Shown here piece by piece: positions 44,801 to 54,056 of a stretch of 64,000 nt of DNA. The notes under the pieces were generated by a model. It saw only the letters and a list, made by a program, of their open reading frames with translations. It made no database searches and had not been told where the DNA came from. Positions within the stretch are counted from its first letter, which is position 1. Every line of letters starts with the position of its first letter. The DNA is from Pseudomonas abietaniphila (lineage in GTDB: Bacteria; Pseudomonadota; Gammaproteobacteria; Pseudomonadales; Pseudomonadaceae): positions 186,001 through 250,000 of the forward strand of contig NZ_FNCO01000004.1 of the NCBI RefSeq assembly GCF_900100795.1, read 5' to 3'. The translations under genes and the position numbers were made by a program.

Positions 44801-47800
44801 GAGCATGTTGATCAGCGCTTCATGGGCGTTCTCGGCCTCATGAAAGAACCGTTCACTGACGACAAGGCTGCTTTCTTCCACCGCGCCGTACAGGTCCAGC
44901 AAGGCTTCGCACAGCTCGTCCACTTGCGGCAGGTCGGCCATGTGCGCGCCGTGCCCCAGCATGGTCAGCTCATCGAGCAGCGCATTGAGCTCCTGACGCT
45001 CTCCCGGGTGCTGCTGCCAGCGCTTGAGCAGGTTGTCAGCGTCCAGCAGGATGTCCATGCCTTCGGCGAGGAAGCTGGCGATGAGCTGCGGATTACGACG
45101 GCTGCGCAGCCCGTTGTTGTCGTCGCTGAGGGCCTCGGCCAGGCGCGCATCGAGCAACGCGCGAGCGGCATCGATGAGCGCCGCCGCACCGTCGATCGGC
45201 ATCAACGGATCGACCTTCAGCTGCGCCAGCCCTTTGTGAAACAGGGGCTCGGCAGACCGCAGCAAGTCGATTTCAGGCTGACCAACCGCCAGCTGGTTGG
45301 TCTTGAACTCACGCACCAACTGGTCCAGCGGGCTTGCCAGTTCAGCCATGGGCAGCACGCCCGCCATATAGGCGCTGCCTTTCAAGGTATGCAGCGCACG
45401 CAGCAACTCATCGCTGAAGGCCGGAGACTCGTCCAGCGCGGACGCGTCCAGGTAACGGTTGAACGTTTCCAGGTGCGTCTGAGCTTCCTGACGGAAGATC
45501 TCCAGCAATTGCGGGTCGAAGCCCTCGTCTTCCGGCTGGACAGACTGAGCAGGCCCCGGCGTGGCAGGCTCGACCCTTCCGCCCTGGGCCAACGCGTGTG
45601 CGCGTGCGGCCAGCAGGTCGACATCGTCGCGCTGTCGTTGAACGTCTTCGGCGAAATCACGAATGACGTCCGGCAACAGCATCTGCACATCGACCAGCAA
45701 CTGATGCACCTGACTGTCGGGCTCGACACTGCCCTCCAGCACGCGGTTCAGCAGGTTTTCCACCGACCAGGCCAGCTCACCCAGAATCAGGGCGCGAACC
45801 ATCCGGCCACTGCCTTTGAGGGTGTGGAAGGCTCGGCGAACTTCGCCCAGTGCAGACACATTGCCAGCGTCCGCCAACCAGCGCGGCAGGTACTCGCGCA
45901 GCGCGGCGAGCACCTCATCGGCTTCCTCCAGAAATACGTCGCGTAGCTCATCATCCACCGCCGCCTCGCCCTTGGGCGGTGGCAACAGACTGGCCGGCAC
46001 GTGCTGCGCGGGCGGATTGACCGTCGATAAAGGCGTCGCCAGCACTTCGGCAATACTTTTGCTGGGACTGACGAGCGCCTGCCGTTCATGCAGTTCGCTC
46101 AATTCTTCGTGACTGATGACCTCCTCGAGCACCGGCAGGTCGACGATGTCCGCGACCGGCGAATAACCCAGCTTGGCCAGGCTCTCTTGCGCCAGATCCA
46201 GCACGTGTTCACCCGGCGCTTCCGGGTCTTCGGCCATCCGCTCCAGGTAATACTCGATCCCGATGATGACGTCGGCGAAGTGATCGAGCTGCGACCCGAC
46301 CGGGCGCGCTTCGTCGACCAATAGATGTTCGACGATGTAATCGTTGCAGGCCGCCAGCAGGCCAGCCGCCCGCGCCAGCGGAATCATCGCCAGCGCGCCG
46401 CGTACCTGAATGAGTTGGGCCGACAGCGGTGTCAGCCGTTCGCGATCCAGTTCGCCGTCGATGTAATCGTCGATGACGTCCTTGGCCTGTTGCAGCACAA
46501 CGCGCGCTTCCTTGATCACCAACTGGTGGATCTGGCTCAGATCCGTGGTGGGCAGGCGACTCTCTTCAGGGCTGCTCTGATCGACCGTACCGGCCATGCC
46601 CGCCAACGTCGCTTCGACGTAAAGCAGGGCGCCAGCAACGTCCATCAAGCTGGCGTCATTGGGCTCGTGCTGTCCTTGCGCCATGCCCTGAACCACCGCC
46701 AACTGGTCGATGATGACTTTGCGCGGCTGGCCGAAACCCAGCACCGCCAAGGTATCGGCGATCTGTCGGAGCGGCGGCAACAAGGTGTTAAGTTCGCTGA
46801 CGTGCTGACGATCGCCCCGCACGAAAACATCCAGACGCTCTTTGGTGCGGACCAGTTCGTCACACAGCGCAATGATCACCGAACGCATGGCATCGCGATC
46901 AGGCCCCGCCATCCGTGCCCGTTCTTCATTCACGAGCGCGCTTTCCGGCAACGCTTCGGCAAGGCCATATTGATCCTTCAAATCCATCATCCTCTGGGCC
47001 TGACTGTCAGACTTGGCGATGTAGAACAGAAGGCTTTTAAGGAGCTCGTCTGGCGCGGGCTGATTGATCCCGGCGATGCCCTGCTCAAGAAGACGCTTGA
47101 GCTCCTTGTCAGCATCCTTGAACAGGCTGCGCAGCGCCGGGCTGTTGGTGAAGTTGCCATTGGCCATGGTTTCGACCAGCGCCGACGTGATGCGCCATAG
47201 TGGCTCGAGCGGCGCGTCCTTGCACAAGGCTTCGAGGCGCGCAAACACCTTGCCCATGTAATCCAGCTGCGTGTGGACATCCTGCTCGCGCAGCAAGCCT
47301 ACCAAGGCGGTTTGCAGGGTCTGACGCAGCTTGCGCAGTTTTGCCGGTAATTCGGGGCTGTCCCGCTCGGCCAGGGTCTGGGCATCGAGTGCAGGCACGC
47401 TGAGCAGGTGTGGCGAAAACAGACTGGTTTCCGAAAGCAGGCTTTCACCACGGGCGCTGCGCAGATCATTGAGCAGCGGCAACACCACTAGCGGCAAGTC
47501 GCGACGAGCGGAATGCACACGCTCCAGATACACCGGCAACTGACTCATCGCTTGATGCAGCAACTGAATCGCTTCGGTCTCTTGAACCACGTGCCCTTGT
47601 TGCAGGGCCAGCGCCAGCTGCTCGATTTCCTCGGCGAACAACGCAGCGCCATAGAACTCGATCATCTGCAGGCTGCCGTGCACCTGATGGATGAAGTCCA
47701 GGCAGACTTCCATCGCGGACGGGTCATGCGGACGCGCGACGAAGGCGTCCAGCGCCTGCCGTGCGTGCTTGAGGGTTTCGGCTATTTCGCCCTTGACCCA

Positions 47801-47833
47801 CTCCAGGGCCACATAGTCGTGACGGTCAGCCAT
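41822..47833 (-). CDS. chpA: hybrid chemosensory histidine kinase ChpA
   Basis: At 2003 residues this is the longest gene here. It has an N-terminal Hpt-like module (His49, HQVHGS), four canonical Hpt sites HTLKGS/GG (His670, His815, His1128, His1275) and degenerate ones between. A CheA dimerisation region and HATPase follow (HMLRNAVDHGLETGEKRLA near 1585-1603; SDDGAGVD), then a CheW-like domain and a receiver with phospho-acceptor Asp1932 (VMLLDIEMPRMDG). It drives type IV pilus signalling through PilG and PilH. It lies 36 bases after pilJ. GGAG supports the ATG. Confidence 0.96.
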   Translation of the reverse strand: MADRHDYVALEWVKGEIAETLKHARQALDAFVARPHDPSAMEVCLDFIHQVHGSLQMIEFYGAALFAEEIEQLALALQQGHVVQETEAIQLLHQAMSQLPVYLERVHSARRDLPLVVLPLLNDLRSARGESLLSETSLFSPHLLSVPALDAQTLAERDSPELPAKLRKLRQTLQTALVGLLREQDVHTQLDYMGKVFARLEALCKDAPLEPLWRITSALVETMANGNFTNSPALRSLFKDADKELKRLLEQGIAGINQPAPDELLKSLLFYIAKSDSQAQRMMDLKDQYGLAEALPESALVNEERARMAGPDRDAMRSVIIALCDELVRTKERLDVFVRGDRQHVSELNTLLPPLRQIADTLAVLGFGQPRKVIIDQLAVVQGMAQGQHEPNDASLMDVAGALLYVEATLAGMAGTVDQSSPEESRLPTTDLSQIHQLVIKEARVVLQQAKDVIDDYIDGELDRERLTPLSAQLIQVRGALAMIPLARAAGLLAACNDYIVEHLLVDEARPVGSQLDHFADVIIGIEYYLERMAEDPEAPGEHVLDLAQESLAKLGYSPVADIVDLPVLEEVISHEELSELHERQALVSPSKSIAEVLATPLSTVNPPAQHVPASLLPPPKGEAAVDDELRDVFLEEADEVLAALREYLPRWLADAGNVSALGEVRRAFHTLKGSGRMVRALILGELAWSVENLLNRVLEGSVEPDSQVHQLLVDVQMLLPDVIRDFAEDVQRQRDDVDLLAARAHALAQGGRVEPATPGPAQSVQPEDEGFDPQLLEIFRQEAQTHLETFNRYLDASALDESPAFSDELLRALHTLKGSAYMAGVLPMAELASPLDQLVREFKTNQLAVGQPEIDLLRSAEPLFHKGLAQLKVDPLMPIDGAAALIDAARALLDARLAEALSDDNNGLRSRRNPQLIASFLAEGMDILLDADNLLKRWQQHPGERQELNALLDELTMLGHGAHMADLPQVDELCEALLDLYGAVEESSLVVSERFFHEAENAHEALINMLDQIAAGQQVQACPERVNALRALLDEALDPGAMGVIKSEGGLATSVTELGEATGVVDAEFEEVELPQTLPRDDLDQEIVDIFLEEAVDILDGAGQALQRWLDDPENPLPLSSLQRDLHTLKGGARMAEIGEVGDLGHELESLYEGLIDRRCSYTPELAQLLVRSHDHLALMLEQLQNRVPLADPGPVIEAIRGFRQNHCYVLPQEGGARNVGSMIQPLDERDPELLEIFLEEADDIIESSSAALVRWQADPQNTLEVENLLRDLHTLKGGARMVEIVPIGDLAHELESLYEGLASGALKNSALLNGLLQSGHDMLADMVDAVRGYEPLPNPALLIDSIAQYSSSGAIQEVASKPQEEPVVMAPAPGAEAPAAAADPDAERTGPEMVKVPAEQLEDLVNLAGETSIFRGRIEQQVSDAQVTLAEMETTIERMRDQLRRLDIETQGRILSRDHQSERSGYEEFDPLEMDRHSQLQQLSRALFESASDLMDLKETLETRAHEAETLLLQQARVNTELQENLMRTRMVPFERMVPRLRRIVRQVSGELNKKVRFDVVNAEGEMDRNVLERMVAPLEHMLRNAVDHGLETGEKRLAAGKSETGHITLSLAHEGGDIVIEMSDDGAGVDFEAVRRKAIKRGLISPDAELSEHDTLQFILQAGFSTAETITQISGRGVGMDVVHAEVKELGGSMVIDSRSGQGARFRIRLPFSVSVNRALMVQCGEEQYAVPLNSVEGIVRVMPSELEACYQSTPPRYQYRERSYELRYLGELLNNGQPPKLVGQTQPLPVLLVHVHDQWVAVQVDALTGSREIVVKNLGAQFAGVQGISGATILGDGRVVLILDLFAHIRRLHARMLALQVSGQAPTPFVETEQARPLLVMVVDDSVTVRKVTGRLLERNGMNVLTAKDGVDAMALLQEHTPDVMLLDIEMPRMDGFEVASKVREDETLKHLPIIMITSRSGQKHRDRAMALGVNDYMSKPYQEAALLESIAHWSHVHV

Positions 47834-47869
47834 GGTGGCTCCAGTTGCCCAAGTCGTTTGGCGTGACGA

Positions 47870-49912
47870 TCAATGCTGATCCCTTGATGCCGGCAGTGTA
47901 AAACCGGACACCGAGCGGCGCATCTCGCTGGCCATCTTCGCCAGATTACCCATGCTCTGCGCAGTGGCGGCCGTGCCCGACGTGGTTTGTGTGGTGGTCT
48001 GCTGGATGACGGTCATGGTGGCTGAAATCTGCTGACCCAACGCAGCCTGCTGTTGCGCGGCATGGGTAATGCTTTCCACAAGCGCGGCGAGCACCTTGGA
48101 AACCCCTTCAATTTCTTCCAGCGCCACACCGGCATCCTGCGCCAATCGTGCGCCACGCACCACTTCGGTGGTCGTCTGCTCCATGGAGATTACCGCTTCG
48201 TTGGTGTCATTTTGAATCGCCCGGACCAGCGTCTCGATCTGCTTGGTGGCTGACGATGAGCGTTCGGCCAGACGCTGAACTTCGTCCGCGACCACCGCGA
48301 AACCGCGCCCGGCATCGCCGGCCATGGACGCCTGAATCGCTGCGTTGAGTGCGAGGATGTTGGTCTGGTCGGCAATGTCGTCGATCAGGCTGACGATGTC
48401 GCCGATTTCTTGCGAAGACTCACCGAGGCGCTTGATCCGTTTGGACGTGTCCTGAATCTGCTCGCGAATGTTGTCCATGCCGTTGATGGTGTTGTGCACC
48501 ACTTCGTTGCCCTTGTTGGCAATGGCCACGGAACGTTCCGCCACCGCGACCGACTCGGAGGCATTCGCCGACACCTGTTCCACTGAGCGGGACATGTCGT
48601 TGACCGCGTTGGACGCAGCCGCAATCTGCAGCGCCTGATGTTCGGACGCTGCGGCCAGTTGGGTCGCGGTGGTCTGAGTGTCCTTCACCGCGCCGAACAC
48701 CTGCTCGGCCGTGAGGTTGATGGTCGCCACCAGCTCGCGCAGTTGATCGATGGAGTAGTTGATGGAGTCAGCAATGGCGCCGGTGAAGTCTTCGGTCACT
48801 GAGGCGGCCACCGTCAGATCGCCATCGGCCAGGTCTTCGATTTCATCGAGCAGGCGCATGATTGCCGTCTGGTTGCGTTCGTTCTTCTCGGCGGTTTCGC
48901 GCAGCTGACGGTTGGTTTCGCGCACCATCACCAGGCCGATCAGGATGATCGACGCCAGGGCCAGCAAGCCCAGGATGTAGCCGCCGTAGCTGTTGGTGGC
49001 ACGACCGCCCGCCAGGTGCTCAAAGCTGTTGGCCAGCACCGACGCTTCGTCCAGCAAAGTTTGCGACAGGTTGAAAATGTTGCCTGCAGCCTCGCGCACC
49101 TCCAGCAGTTCCGGCGACGTTTCCAGAATTTCGTCTACCGATCCCGACACGAACTGGAACAACTCGGCAATTTCCGCCAGGCGTGCTTTGGCGTCGCGGT
49201 CTTCGACCTGAGTGATTTTCAGCGTCGCATTGCCTTCCAGCATGCCGTTGAGTACGCGACCGAACTGGCTGGCGTCACGTCCGAAGGCGTCAGCGGCCTG
49301 CACCGCCGTTTCGTCACCCGACAGCACCGTGTTCACCGCCCCCAGAATGCGCTCGGCGAGCAAGGACTGACGCTGGGCAAGCGCGACCTGACTGGCTGGG
49401 GCACGGTTCTGCAGAAGAATATCGACGACCTTCTCCGACTCGATCTGCAGTTGCGGAATGGTCTCGGCCAAGGTCGCCGCCACCTGATGCAGGGACAACA
49501 CGGTTTGTTCGCGGGAGAGAATCACATCCGTGCTTTTTCGCAGGTTTTCCCAGTCAGTCTGCACGGCTTTGAGCTCATCGCCGACTTCAGCAGGCGCAGC
49601 GGGCAGGCCGGTGCTCTTGTCACCCTTTTTGAGGTATTGCCAACGGGTATCGAAGTCGTTTCGTGCATCGGCGAGAAGCTTGAACGCCGCTGCCTTGCCG
49701 GCCGCCGCTTCCGTGGCGTTCTTGGCGATCCGTTGTGACAACACGCGCAACTCGCCCGCGTGACCGATGTACTGCTTGTCGTAGTTGGATTGCGTGCTCA
49801 AGTACGCAAAGTTGACGAACAGCAACATGATAAAAACAATCAGGCCCACGAACAGCGCAATGATCTGCGAGCGGCTGCGTGCGCCTTCAAGTGACTTGCC
49901 GGTATTACTCAT
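47870..49912 (-). CDS. pilJ: type IV pilus chemoreceptor PilJ
   Basis: The 680-residue methyl-accepting chemotaxis-type receptor has membrane helices near 16-37 ([20 protein letters not shown]) and 305-325 ([20 protein letters not shown]). A periplasmic PilJ-type domain lies between, followed by HAMP and the signalling hairpin [20 protein letters not shown] with [18 protein letters not shown]. It senses surface-related cues and controls ChpA. A 153-base gap separates it from pilI. No pilK methyltransferase gene follows, so its methylation sites may be unused here. Confidence 0.95.
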   Translation of the reverse strand: MSNTGKSLEGARSRSQIIALFVGLIVFIMLLFVNFAYLSTQSNYDKQYIGHAGELRVLSQRIAKNATEAAAGKAAAFKLLADARNDFDTRWQYLKKGDKSTGLPAAPAEVGDELKAVQTDWENLRKSTDVILSREQTVLSLHQVAATLAETIPQLQIESEKVVDILLQNRAPASQVALAQRQSLLAERILGAVNTVLSGDETAVQAADAFGRDASQFGRVLNGMLEGNATLKITQVEDRDAKARLAEIAELFQFVSGSVDEILETSPELLEVREAAGNIFNLSQTLLDEASVLANSFEHLAGGRATNSYGGYILGLLALASIILIGLVMVRETNRQLRETAEKNERNQTAIMRLLDEIEDLADGDLTVAASVTEDFTGAIADSINYSIDQLRELVATINLTAEQVFGAVKDTQTTATQLAAASEHQALQIAAASNAVNDMSRSVEQVSANASESVAVAERSVAIANKGNEVVHNTINGMDNIREQIQDTSKRIKRLGESSQEIGDIVSLIDDIADQTNILALNAAIQASMAGDAGRGFAVVADEVQRLAERSSSATKQIETLVRAIQNDTNEAVISMEQTTTEVVRGARLAQDAGVALEEIEGVSKVLAALVESITHAAQQQAALGQQISATMTVIQQTTTQTTSGTAATAQSMGNLAKMASEMRRSVSGFTLPASRDQH

Positions 49913-50065
49913 TTCTCAGGGCTCCGCCTGAAACTCGGTTTGTTTTTGGAGCGCTCGAACGTCGACAGTCGGGATGCACACGACTTACGGCAGGCACGCC
50001 CGGTATCGCGGACACGTCCGCGCCTGCGAAGACGATATGCGCCTTCGGTGCTCTGCCCGACCGTA

Positions 50066-50605
50066 TTAAAGCGCGACATCCATGAACCCCGGCGACTGCA
50101 CCAGGATTCTGGGACTGAACACCCGCCAGGCCTGCTCACGCAAGAATCGACCTTGAACATACGGGGCAATGGCGGGATCGCTGTCTTCGAGCGATTCCGG
50201 CATCAGACTGCGTTCACTGAAGTGCTGCATCCCCAGCACCTCATCGACCAGTAACCCGGCGAAGACCTCATGATGATCGATCACCAGTACCCGGCGTTGC
50301 TTGCGCAGCGGCGAGAGTTCGTGACCGAAGAAAGCACACAGGTCCATGATTGGCAGCAGTCGCCCGCGCAGGTTCGCGACCCCCTTGACCCAGGGTTTTA
50401 CGCCCGGCAGCGTTGCATAACGTGGCTCGTGGAGAATTTCATCGACCTCGCCCATCGGCGCCACGTAGTAACGCTCGCCCATACGAAAGCCAATGCCGCT
50501 CCAGCCTTGCTGCCGGGTTTCCTGCAAAGGCAGTCCGGCAGCCAGAGAGCGGCAGCGCTGGTCGATATCGAGCAGCAGTTGAAAGGCGGTTTGCGACCGA
50601 GCCAT
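50066..50605 (-). CDS. pilI: CheW-like coupling protein PilI
   Basis: The 179-residue CheW-domain protein contains YYVAPMGEVDEILHEPRYAT, the core GVANLRGRLLPIMDLCAFFG (about 88-107) and VLVIDHHEVFAGLLVDEVLG. It couples PilJ to ChpA. It lies 16 bases after pilH. The stretch 49913-50065 between pilI and pilJ contains only a degenerate palindrome (GCAGGC/GCCTGC) and the pilJ ribosome site. Confidence 0.94.
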   Translation of the reverse strand: MARSQTAFQLLLDIDQRCRSLAAGLPLQETRQQGWSGIGFRMGERYYVAPMGEVDEILHEPRYATLPGVKPWVKGVANLRGRLLPIMDLCAFFGHELSPLRKQRRVLVIDHHEVFAGLLVDEVLGMQHFSERSLMPESLEDSDPAIAPYVQGRFLREQAWRVFSPRILVQSPGFMDVAL

Positions 50606-50621
50606 GAACGCTGGCCGGCCT

Positions 50622-50987
50622 TCAGCCCGCCAGGACCGCGTTCAGGGTTTTCATGAGGGTTTCTTCATCCACGGGCTTGGTCAGGTAGTCCCGCGCGCCC
50701 TGGCGCTTGCCCCAGACTTTGTCGGTTTCCTGATCCTTGGTGGTGATCATGATCACCGGGATCATGTTGGTGTCAGCGTCTTTGGTCAGCTGACGGGTCG
50801 CCTGAAAACCGTTCAGGCCGGGCATGACGATGTCCATCAGCACAGCGTCGGGTTTTTCCTGACGCGCCAGCGCAACGCCGTCCGCACCATTTTCAGCCTT
50901 GAGGACCTCGTGGCCGTGTTTTTCCAGCATCCCGGTCAGCTTGTACATTTCAGTCGGCGAGTCATCGACGATCAGAATTCGAGCCAT
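50622..50987 (-). CDS. pilH: response regulator PilH
   Basis: The 121-residue single receiver domain has acidic residues DD8-9 (LIVDDSPTE), phospho-acceptor Asp52 (AVLMDIVMPGLNG), Thr near 82 (MITTKDQETDK) and Lys near 104 (DYLTKPVDEE). PilH is the CheY-like regulator linked to pilus retraction in the Pil-Chp system. It is the second gene of the operon, 45 bases after pilG. Confidence 0.95.
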   Translation of the reverse strand: MARILIVDDSPTEMYKLTGMLEKHGHEVLKAENGADGVALARQEKPDAVLMDIVMPGLNGFQATRQLTKDADTNMIPVIMITTKDQETDKVWGKRQGARDYLTKPVDEETLMKTLNAVLAG

Positions 50988-51032
50988 GGTGCTTCCCCAT
51001 AGAAACAGCCGCCCCTGGGTGAGGGCACGGCA

Positions 51033-51443
51033 TCAAGATAGTTGTTGTTCTACTGCAACGAACCCTGGCACATGGGCCTTGATCGCACTGAGCAGTTCTT
51101 CCTTGCTAAACGGTTTGGTCAAAAACTGATCAGAACCGACAATTCGCCCCTTGGCCTTGTCGAACAGCCCGTCCTTGGAGGACAACATGATCACCGGCGT
51201 AGACTTGAATGCCCGGTTGTTCTTGATCAACGCGCACGTCTGATACCCGTCGAGCCTGGGCATCATGATGTCGACAAATATGATTCTCGGATGATTATCA
51301 GCAATCTTGGCCAGCGCATCGAAGCCGTCTACGGCGGTGATCACTTCACAGCCGACGTTTTTCAACAGGGTCTCGGCGGTGCGACGAATCGTTCGCGAGT
51401 CGTCGATGATCATCACTTTCAAAGGGGCTGAATGCTGTTCCAT
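51033..51443 (-). CDS. pilG: response regulator PilG
   Basis: The 136-residue single receiver has VMIIDDSRTIRRTAETLL (10-27), phospho-acceptor Asp58 (IIFVDIMMPRLDGYQTC), Ser-Ser in MLSSKDGLFDK, and Lys in FLTKPFSKEELL. PilG is the CheY-like regulator promoting pilus extension and links to cAMP signalling in P. aeruginosa. ATG 51443 gives the family N terminus; the upstream in-frame ATG (51518) would add 25 arginine-rich residues. First gene of the operon, divergent from gshB with a 264-base gap. Confidence 0.94.
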   Translation of the reverse strand: MEQHSAPLKVMIIDDSRTIRRTAETLLKNVGCEVITAVDGFDALAKIADNHPRIIFVDIMMPRLDGYQTCALIKNNRAFKSTPVIMLSSKDGLFDKAKGRIVGSDQFLTKPFSKEELLSAIKAHVPGFVAVEQQLS

Positions 51444-51707
51444 GTCTGCTCTACCATCGCCGCGGCGATTCAGATGGGCTGCCTTCTGCCGGGCGTCTGG
51501 TGCTGGTCGGATCGCCAACCCCCTTTCTAGAGGGTTCGAATGACAACTGACGTGACGTCAGATGCCGAGCCTTTTTAGCACACTCTCCAGACGCAATCCA
51601 TAAAGCAAATGCGCCACGCTTGCCCCTTGACCCCAAGCCTGCGCAGCGCCACCCTGACGCCTGTTTTCGGCCCGTTGCGGCCATTACCGATCAGAGGATA
51701 TTGCCCC

Positions 51708-52661
51708 ATGAGCATTCGCCTGGGAATTGTCATGGACCCTATCGAGCGCATCTCCTATAAAAAGGACAGCTCGTTGGCCATGCTCCTTGCAGCGCAGGCG
51801 CGCGGCTGGTCGCTGTTCTATATGGAACAGCACGACCTTTATCAGGATGCCGGGCAGGCCCGCGCGCGGATGAAGCCGCTTAAAGTGTTTGCCGATCCGG
51901 CGCACTGGTTCGAACTGGAGGCCGAAGTCGACAGTGGTCTGAACGACCTGGACGTGATCCTGATGCGTAAGGATCCGCCGTTCGACATGGAATTCGTCTA
52001 CGCGACTTACCTGCTCGAGCAAGCCGAGCGTGCCGGCGTACTGGTGGTCAACAAGCCGCAGAGCCTGCGTGACTGCAACGAAAAGCTGTTCGCGACGCTG
52101 TTTCCGCAGTGCACGCCGCCGACGCTGGTCAGCCGCCGCTCGGACATCCTGCGTGAATTCGCCGCCAAGCATGGCGACGTCATTCTCAAGCCGCTGGACG
52201 GCATGGGTGGCGCGTCGATCTTCCGTCATCGCGTGGGCGACCCGAACCTGTCGGTGATTCTGGAAACCCTGACGAACCATGGCCAGCAGCAAATCATGGC
52301 GCAAGCGTACCTGCCTGCTATCAAGGACGGCGACAAGCGCATCCTGATGGTGGACGGTGAGCCTGTGCCTTACTGTCTGGCACGTATCCCGGCCGCCGGC
52401 GAAACCCGTGGCAACCTGGCTGCGGGCGGCCGAGGCGAAGCGCGTCCCCTGACTGACCGCGACCGCTGGATCGCCGCCGAAATCGGCCCGACCCTGCGCG
52501 AAAAAGGTCTGTTGTTCGTAGGACTGGACGTGATCGGCGAGCACCTGACCGAAATCAACGTCACCAGTCCGACCTGCATCCGTGAAATCGACAACGCGTT
52601 CGGCACGGACATTGGCGGGATGCTGATGGATGTGATCGAGAAGAAGCTGCAGGCCCGGTAG
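51708..52661 (+). CDS. gshB: glutathione synthetase
   Basis: The 317-residue ATP-grasp ligase joins gamma-glutamylcysteine and glycine. Motifs: IVMDPIERISYKKDSSLAML (7-26), DVILMRKDPPFDMEFVYATY, ILKPLDGMGGASIFR near 162-176, NLAAGGRGEARPLTDRD near 240-256, and NVTSPTCIREID near 284-295. ATG 51708 has AGAGGA upstream and matches the family start. The conserved placement next to pilG and tonB is known in Pseudomonas. Confidence 0.96.
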   Translation: MSIRLGIVMDPIERISYKKDSSLAMLLAAQARGWSLFYMEQHDLYQDAGQARARMKPLKVFADPAHWFELEAEVDSGLNDLDVILMRKDPPFDMEFVYATYLLEQAERAGVLVVNKPQSLRDCNEKLFATLFPQCTPPTLVSRRSDILREFAAKHGDVILKPLDGMGGASIFRHRVGDPNLSVILETLTNHGQQQIMAQAYLPAIKDGDKRILMVDGEPVPYCLARIPAAGETRGNLAAGGRGEARPLTDRDRWIAAEIGPTLREKGLLFVGLDVIGEHLTEINVTSPTCIREIDNAFGTDIGGMLMDVIEKKLQAR

Positions 52662-52671
52662 CGCAGCGTTT

Positions 52672-52763
52672 CTGTAGGCGCGCGCTGGCCCGCGATTAAG
52701 GTATGTCCGCCAATAACGATGTCGAATGTACCGACGTCATCGCGAGCAAGCGCGACCCTACAG
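52672..52763. repeat. imperfect REP pair between gshB and tonB
   Basis: The left arm CTGTAGGCGCGCGCTGGCCC (52672 onward) and right arm ending GCGCGACCCTACAG (52763) are imperfect reverse complements of the GCGCGCTTGCCCGCGAT type. It starts just after the gshB stop, so it probably marks the transcript end. Confidence 0.6.
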
Positions 52764-52908
52764 TGGCGGTGCATCGTTTGTGCCGCCCACTAATCGGCCC
52801 GCCGATATCAAAGCCCAAGAACCCTCTGACATTGCGTTATCATGCGCGGCCTGAATTTCGCCCTAGGTGGGTTTCCGCAATGCTGGTTTGTGTGATTCCG
52901 GAGCGTCG

Positions 52909-53811
52909 ATGAACGCTGCGGTCGACAGTGATCTCCCGATGGCCCTGACCCGTACCGCTGTGCGCCCGGCCGATCGCCTGGGTTTTACCCTGATGATCGC
53001 AGCCCTCGTGCACTTGGCGGTGATCCTTGGCGTGGGCTTCACCTACGTCAAACCCGAGAAGATCAGCCAGACGCTGGAAATCACCCTCGCCCCATTCAAG
53101 AGCGACACCAAGCCCAAGGATGCTGACTTCCTCGCCCAGGAAAACCAGCAAGGCAGCGGCACCCTCGACAAAAAGGCTGTGCCCAAGACCACCGAAATCG
53201 CGCCGTACCAGGACACCAAGATCAACAAGGTGACGCCTCCGCCCGCTGCCAAACCGGTGGTCAAGCAGGAAGCGCCCAAAACAGCTGTCGCCACCAAGGC
53301 GCAGGCGCCGCAAAAGACCGTCGCCAAGCGCGACGAAGTCAAACCCGAAGAAGCCAAGAAAGCCGCGCCGACGTTCGACAGCGCTCAGTTGAACAGCGAA
53401 ATCGCCAGCCTGGAAGCCGAACTCGCCGATGAGCAGCAGGCGTATGCCAAGCGTCCGAAAATCCACCGCCTGAGCGCTGCATCGACCATGCGCGACAAAG
53501 GCGCCTGGTACAAAGAGGACTGGCGCAAGAAGATCGAGCGCATCGGCAACCTCAATTACCCCGAAGAAGCCCGGCGCCAGCAGATTTACGGCAGCCTGCG
53601 GATGATGGTGTCGATCAACCGTGACGGCTCTTTATATGAAGTGCTGGTGCTTGAGTCGTCCGGGCAGCCGTTGCTGGACCAGGCCGCTCAGCGAATTGTG
53701 CGCCTGGCGGCGCCATTTGCACCCTTCAGCGGCGACCTGGCCGATATCGACCGGCTCGAAATCATCCGCACGTGGAAGTTCGCCCGCGGGGACAAGCTGT
53801 CCAGTAATTGA
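52909..53811 (+). CDS. tonB: TonB family energy transducer (TonB3-like)
   Basis: The 300-residue protein has an N-terminal membrane anchor (LGFTLMIAALVHLAVILGVG near 24-43), a charged Lys/Pro/Ala linker with predicted coiled coil near 160-185, and a C-terminal TonB fold (NLNYPEEARRQQIYGSLRMM to IIRTWKFAR). In P. aeruginosa the TonB at this locus (TonB3) affects twitching motility, consistent with the adjacent pil genes. GGAG seven bases upstream of ATG 52909 fixes the start. Confidence 0.9.
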   Translation: MNAAVDSDLPMALTRTAVRPADRLGFTLMIAALVHLAVILGVGFTYVKPEKISQTLEITLAPFKSDTKPKDADFLAQENQQGSGTLDKKAVPKTTEIAPYQDTKINKVTPPPAAKPVVKQEAPKTAVATKAQAPQKTVAKRDEVKPEEAKKAAPTFDSAQLNSEIASLEAELADEQQAYAKRPKIHRLSAASTMRDKGAWYKEDWRKKIERIGNLNYPEEARRQQIYGSLRMMVSINRDGSLYEVLVLESSGQPLLDQAAQRIVRLAAPFAPFSGDLADIDRLEIIRTWKFARGDKLSSN

Positions 53812-53842
53812 TTGAGTTAGGGGAGCCACTGCATAGCAGCCA

Positions 53843-53993
53843 CTGTAGGAGCGTGGCTTGTGTCTGGGCCGCATTCGGACGATCTGCCGGGTACCGGCAG
53901 CAAAACCTGTGAATGCGGTCAATCAGGCGCACCCTGCTGACCGAATGTGCGACGGGTCCCCCGCCGATCGCGGGACAAGCCACGCTCCTACAG
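53843..53993. repeat. REP inverted pair (GGAGCGTGGCTTGT type)
   Basis: Arms at 53843-53861 and 53975-53993 are exact reverse complements over 19 bases, with a long loop that contains a second, inner imperfect palindrome. Five T follow the right arm, so it might terminate tonB. A relative is found at 62869-63001. Confidence 0.75.
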
Positions 53994-54056
53994 TTTTTGC
54001 GTCATGCACTAATCCCGTAGTTGTCACAACAGCCCCGCAGCGCCACACTAGGGCTC

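Noticed and set aside
43391..45946. 851-codon plus-strand frame inside chpA
   Set aside because: The minus strand has clear Hpt motifs throughout. The plus frame is a composition artefact rich in Arg, Gln and His.
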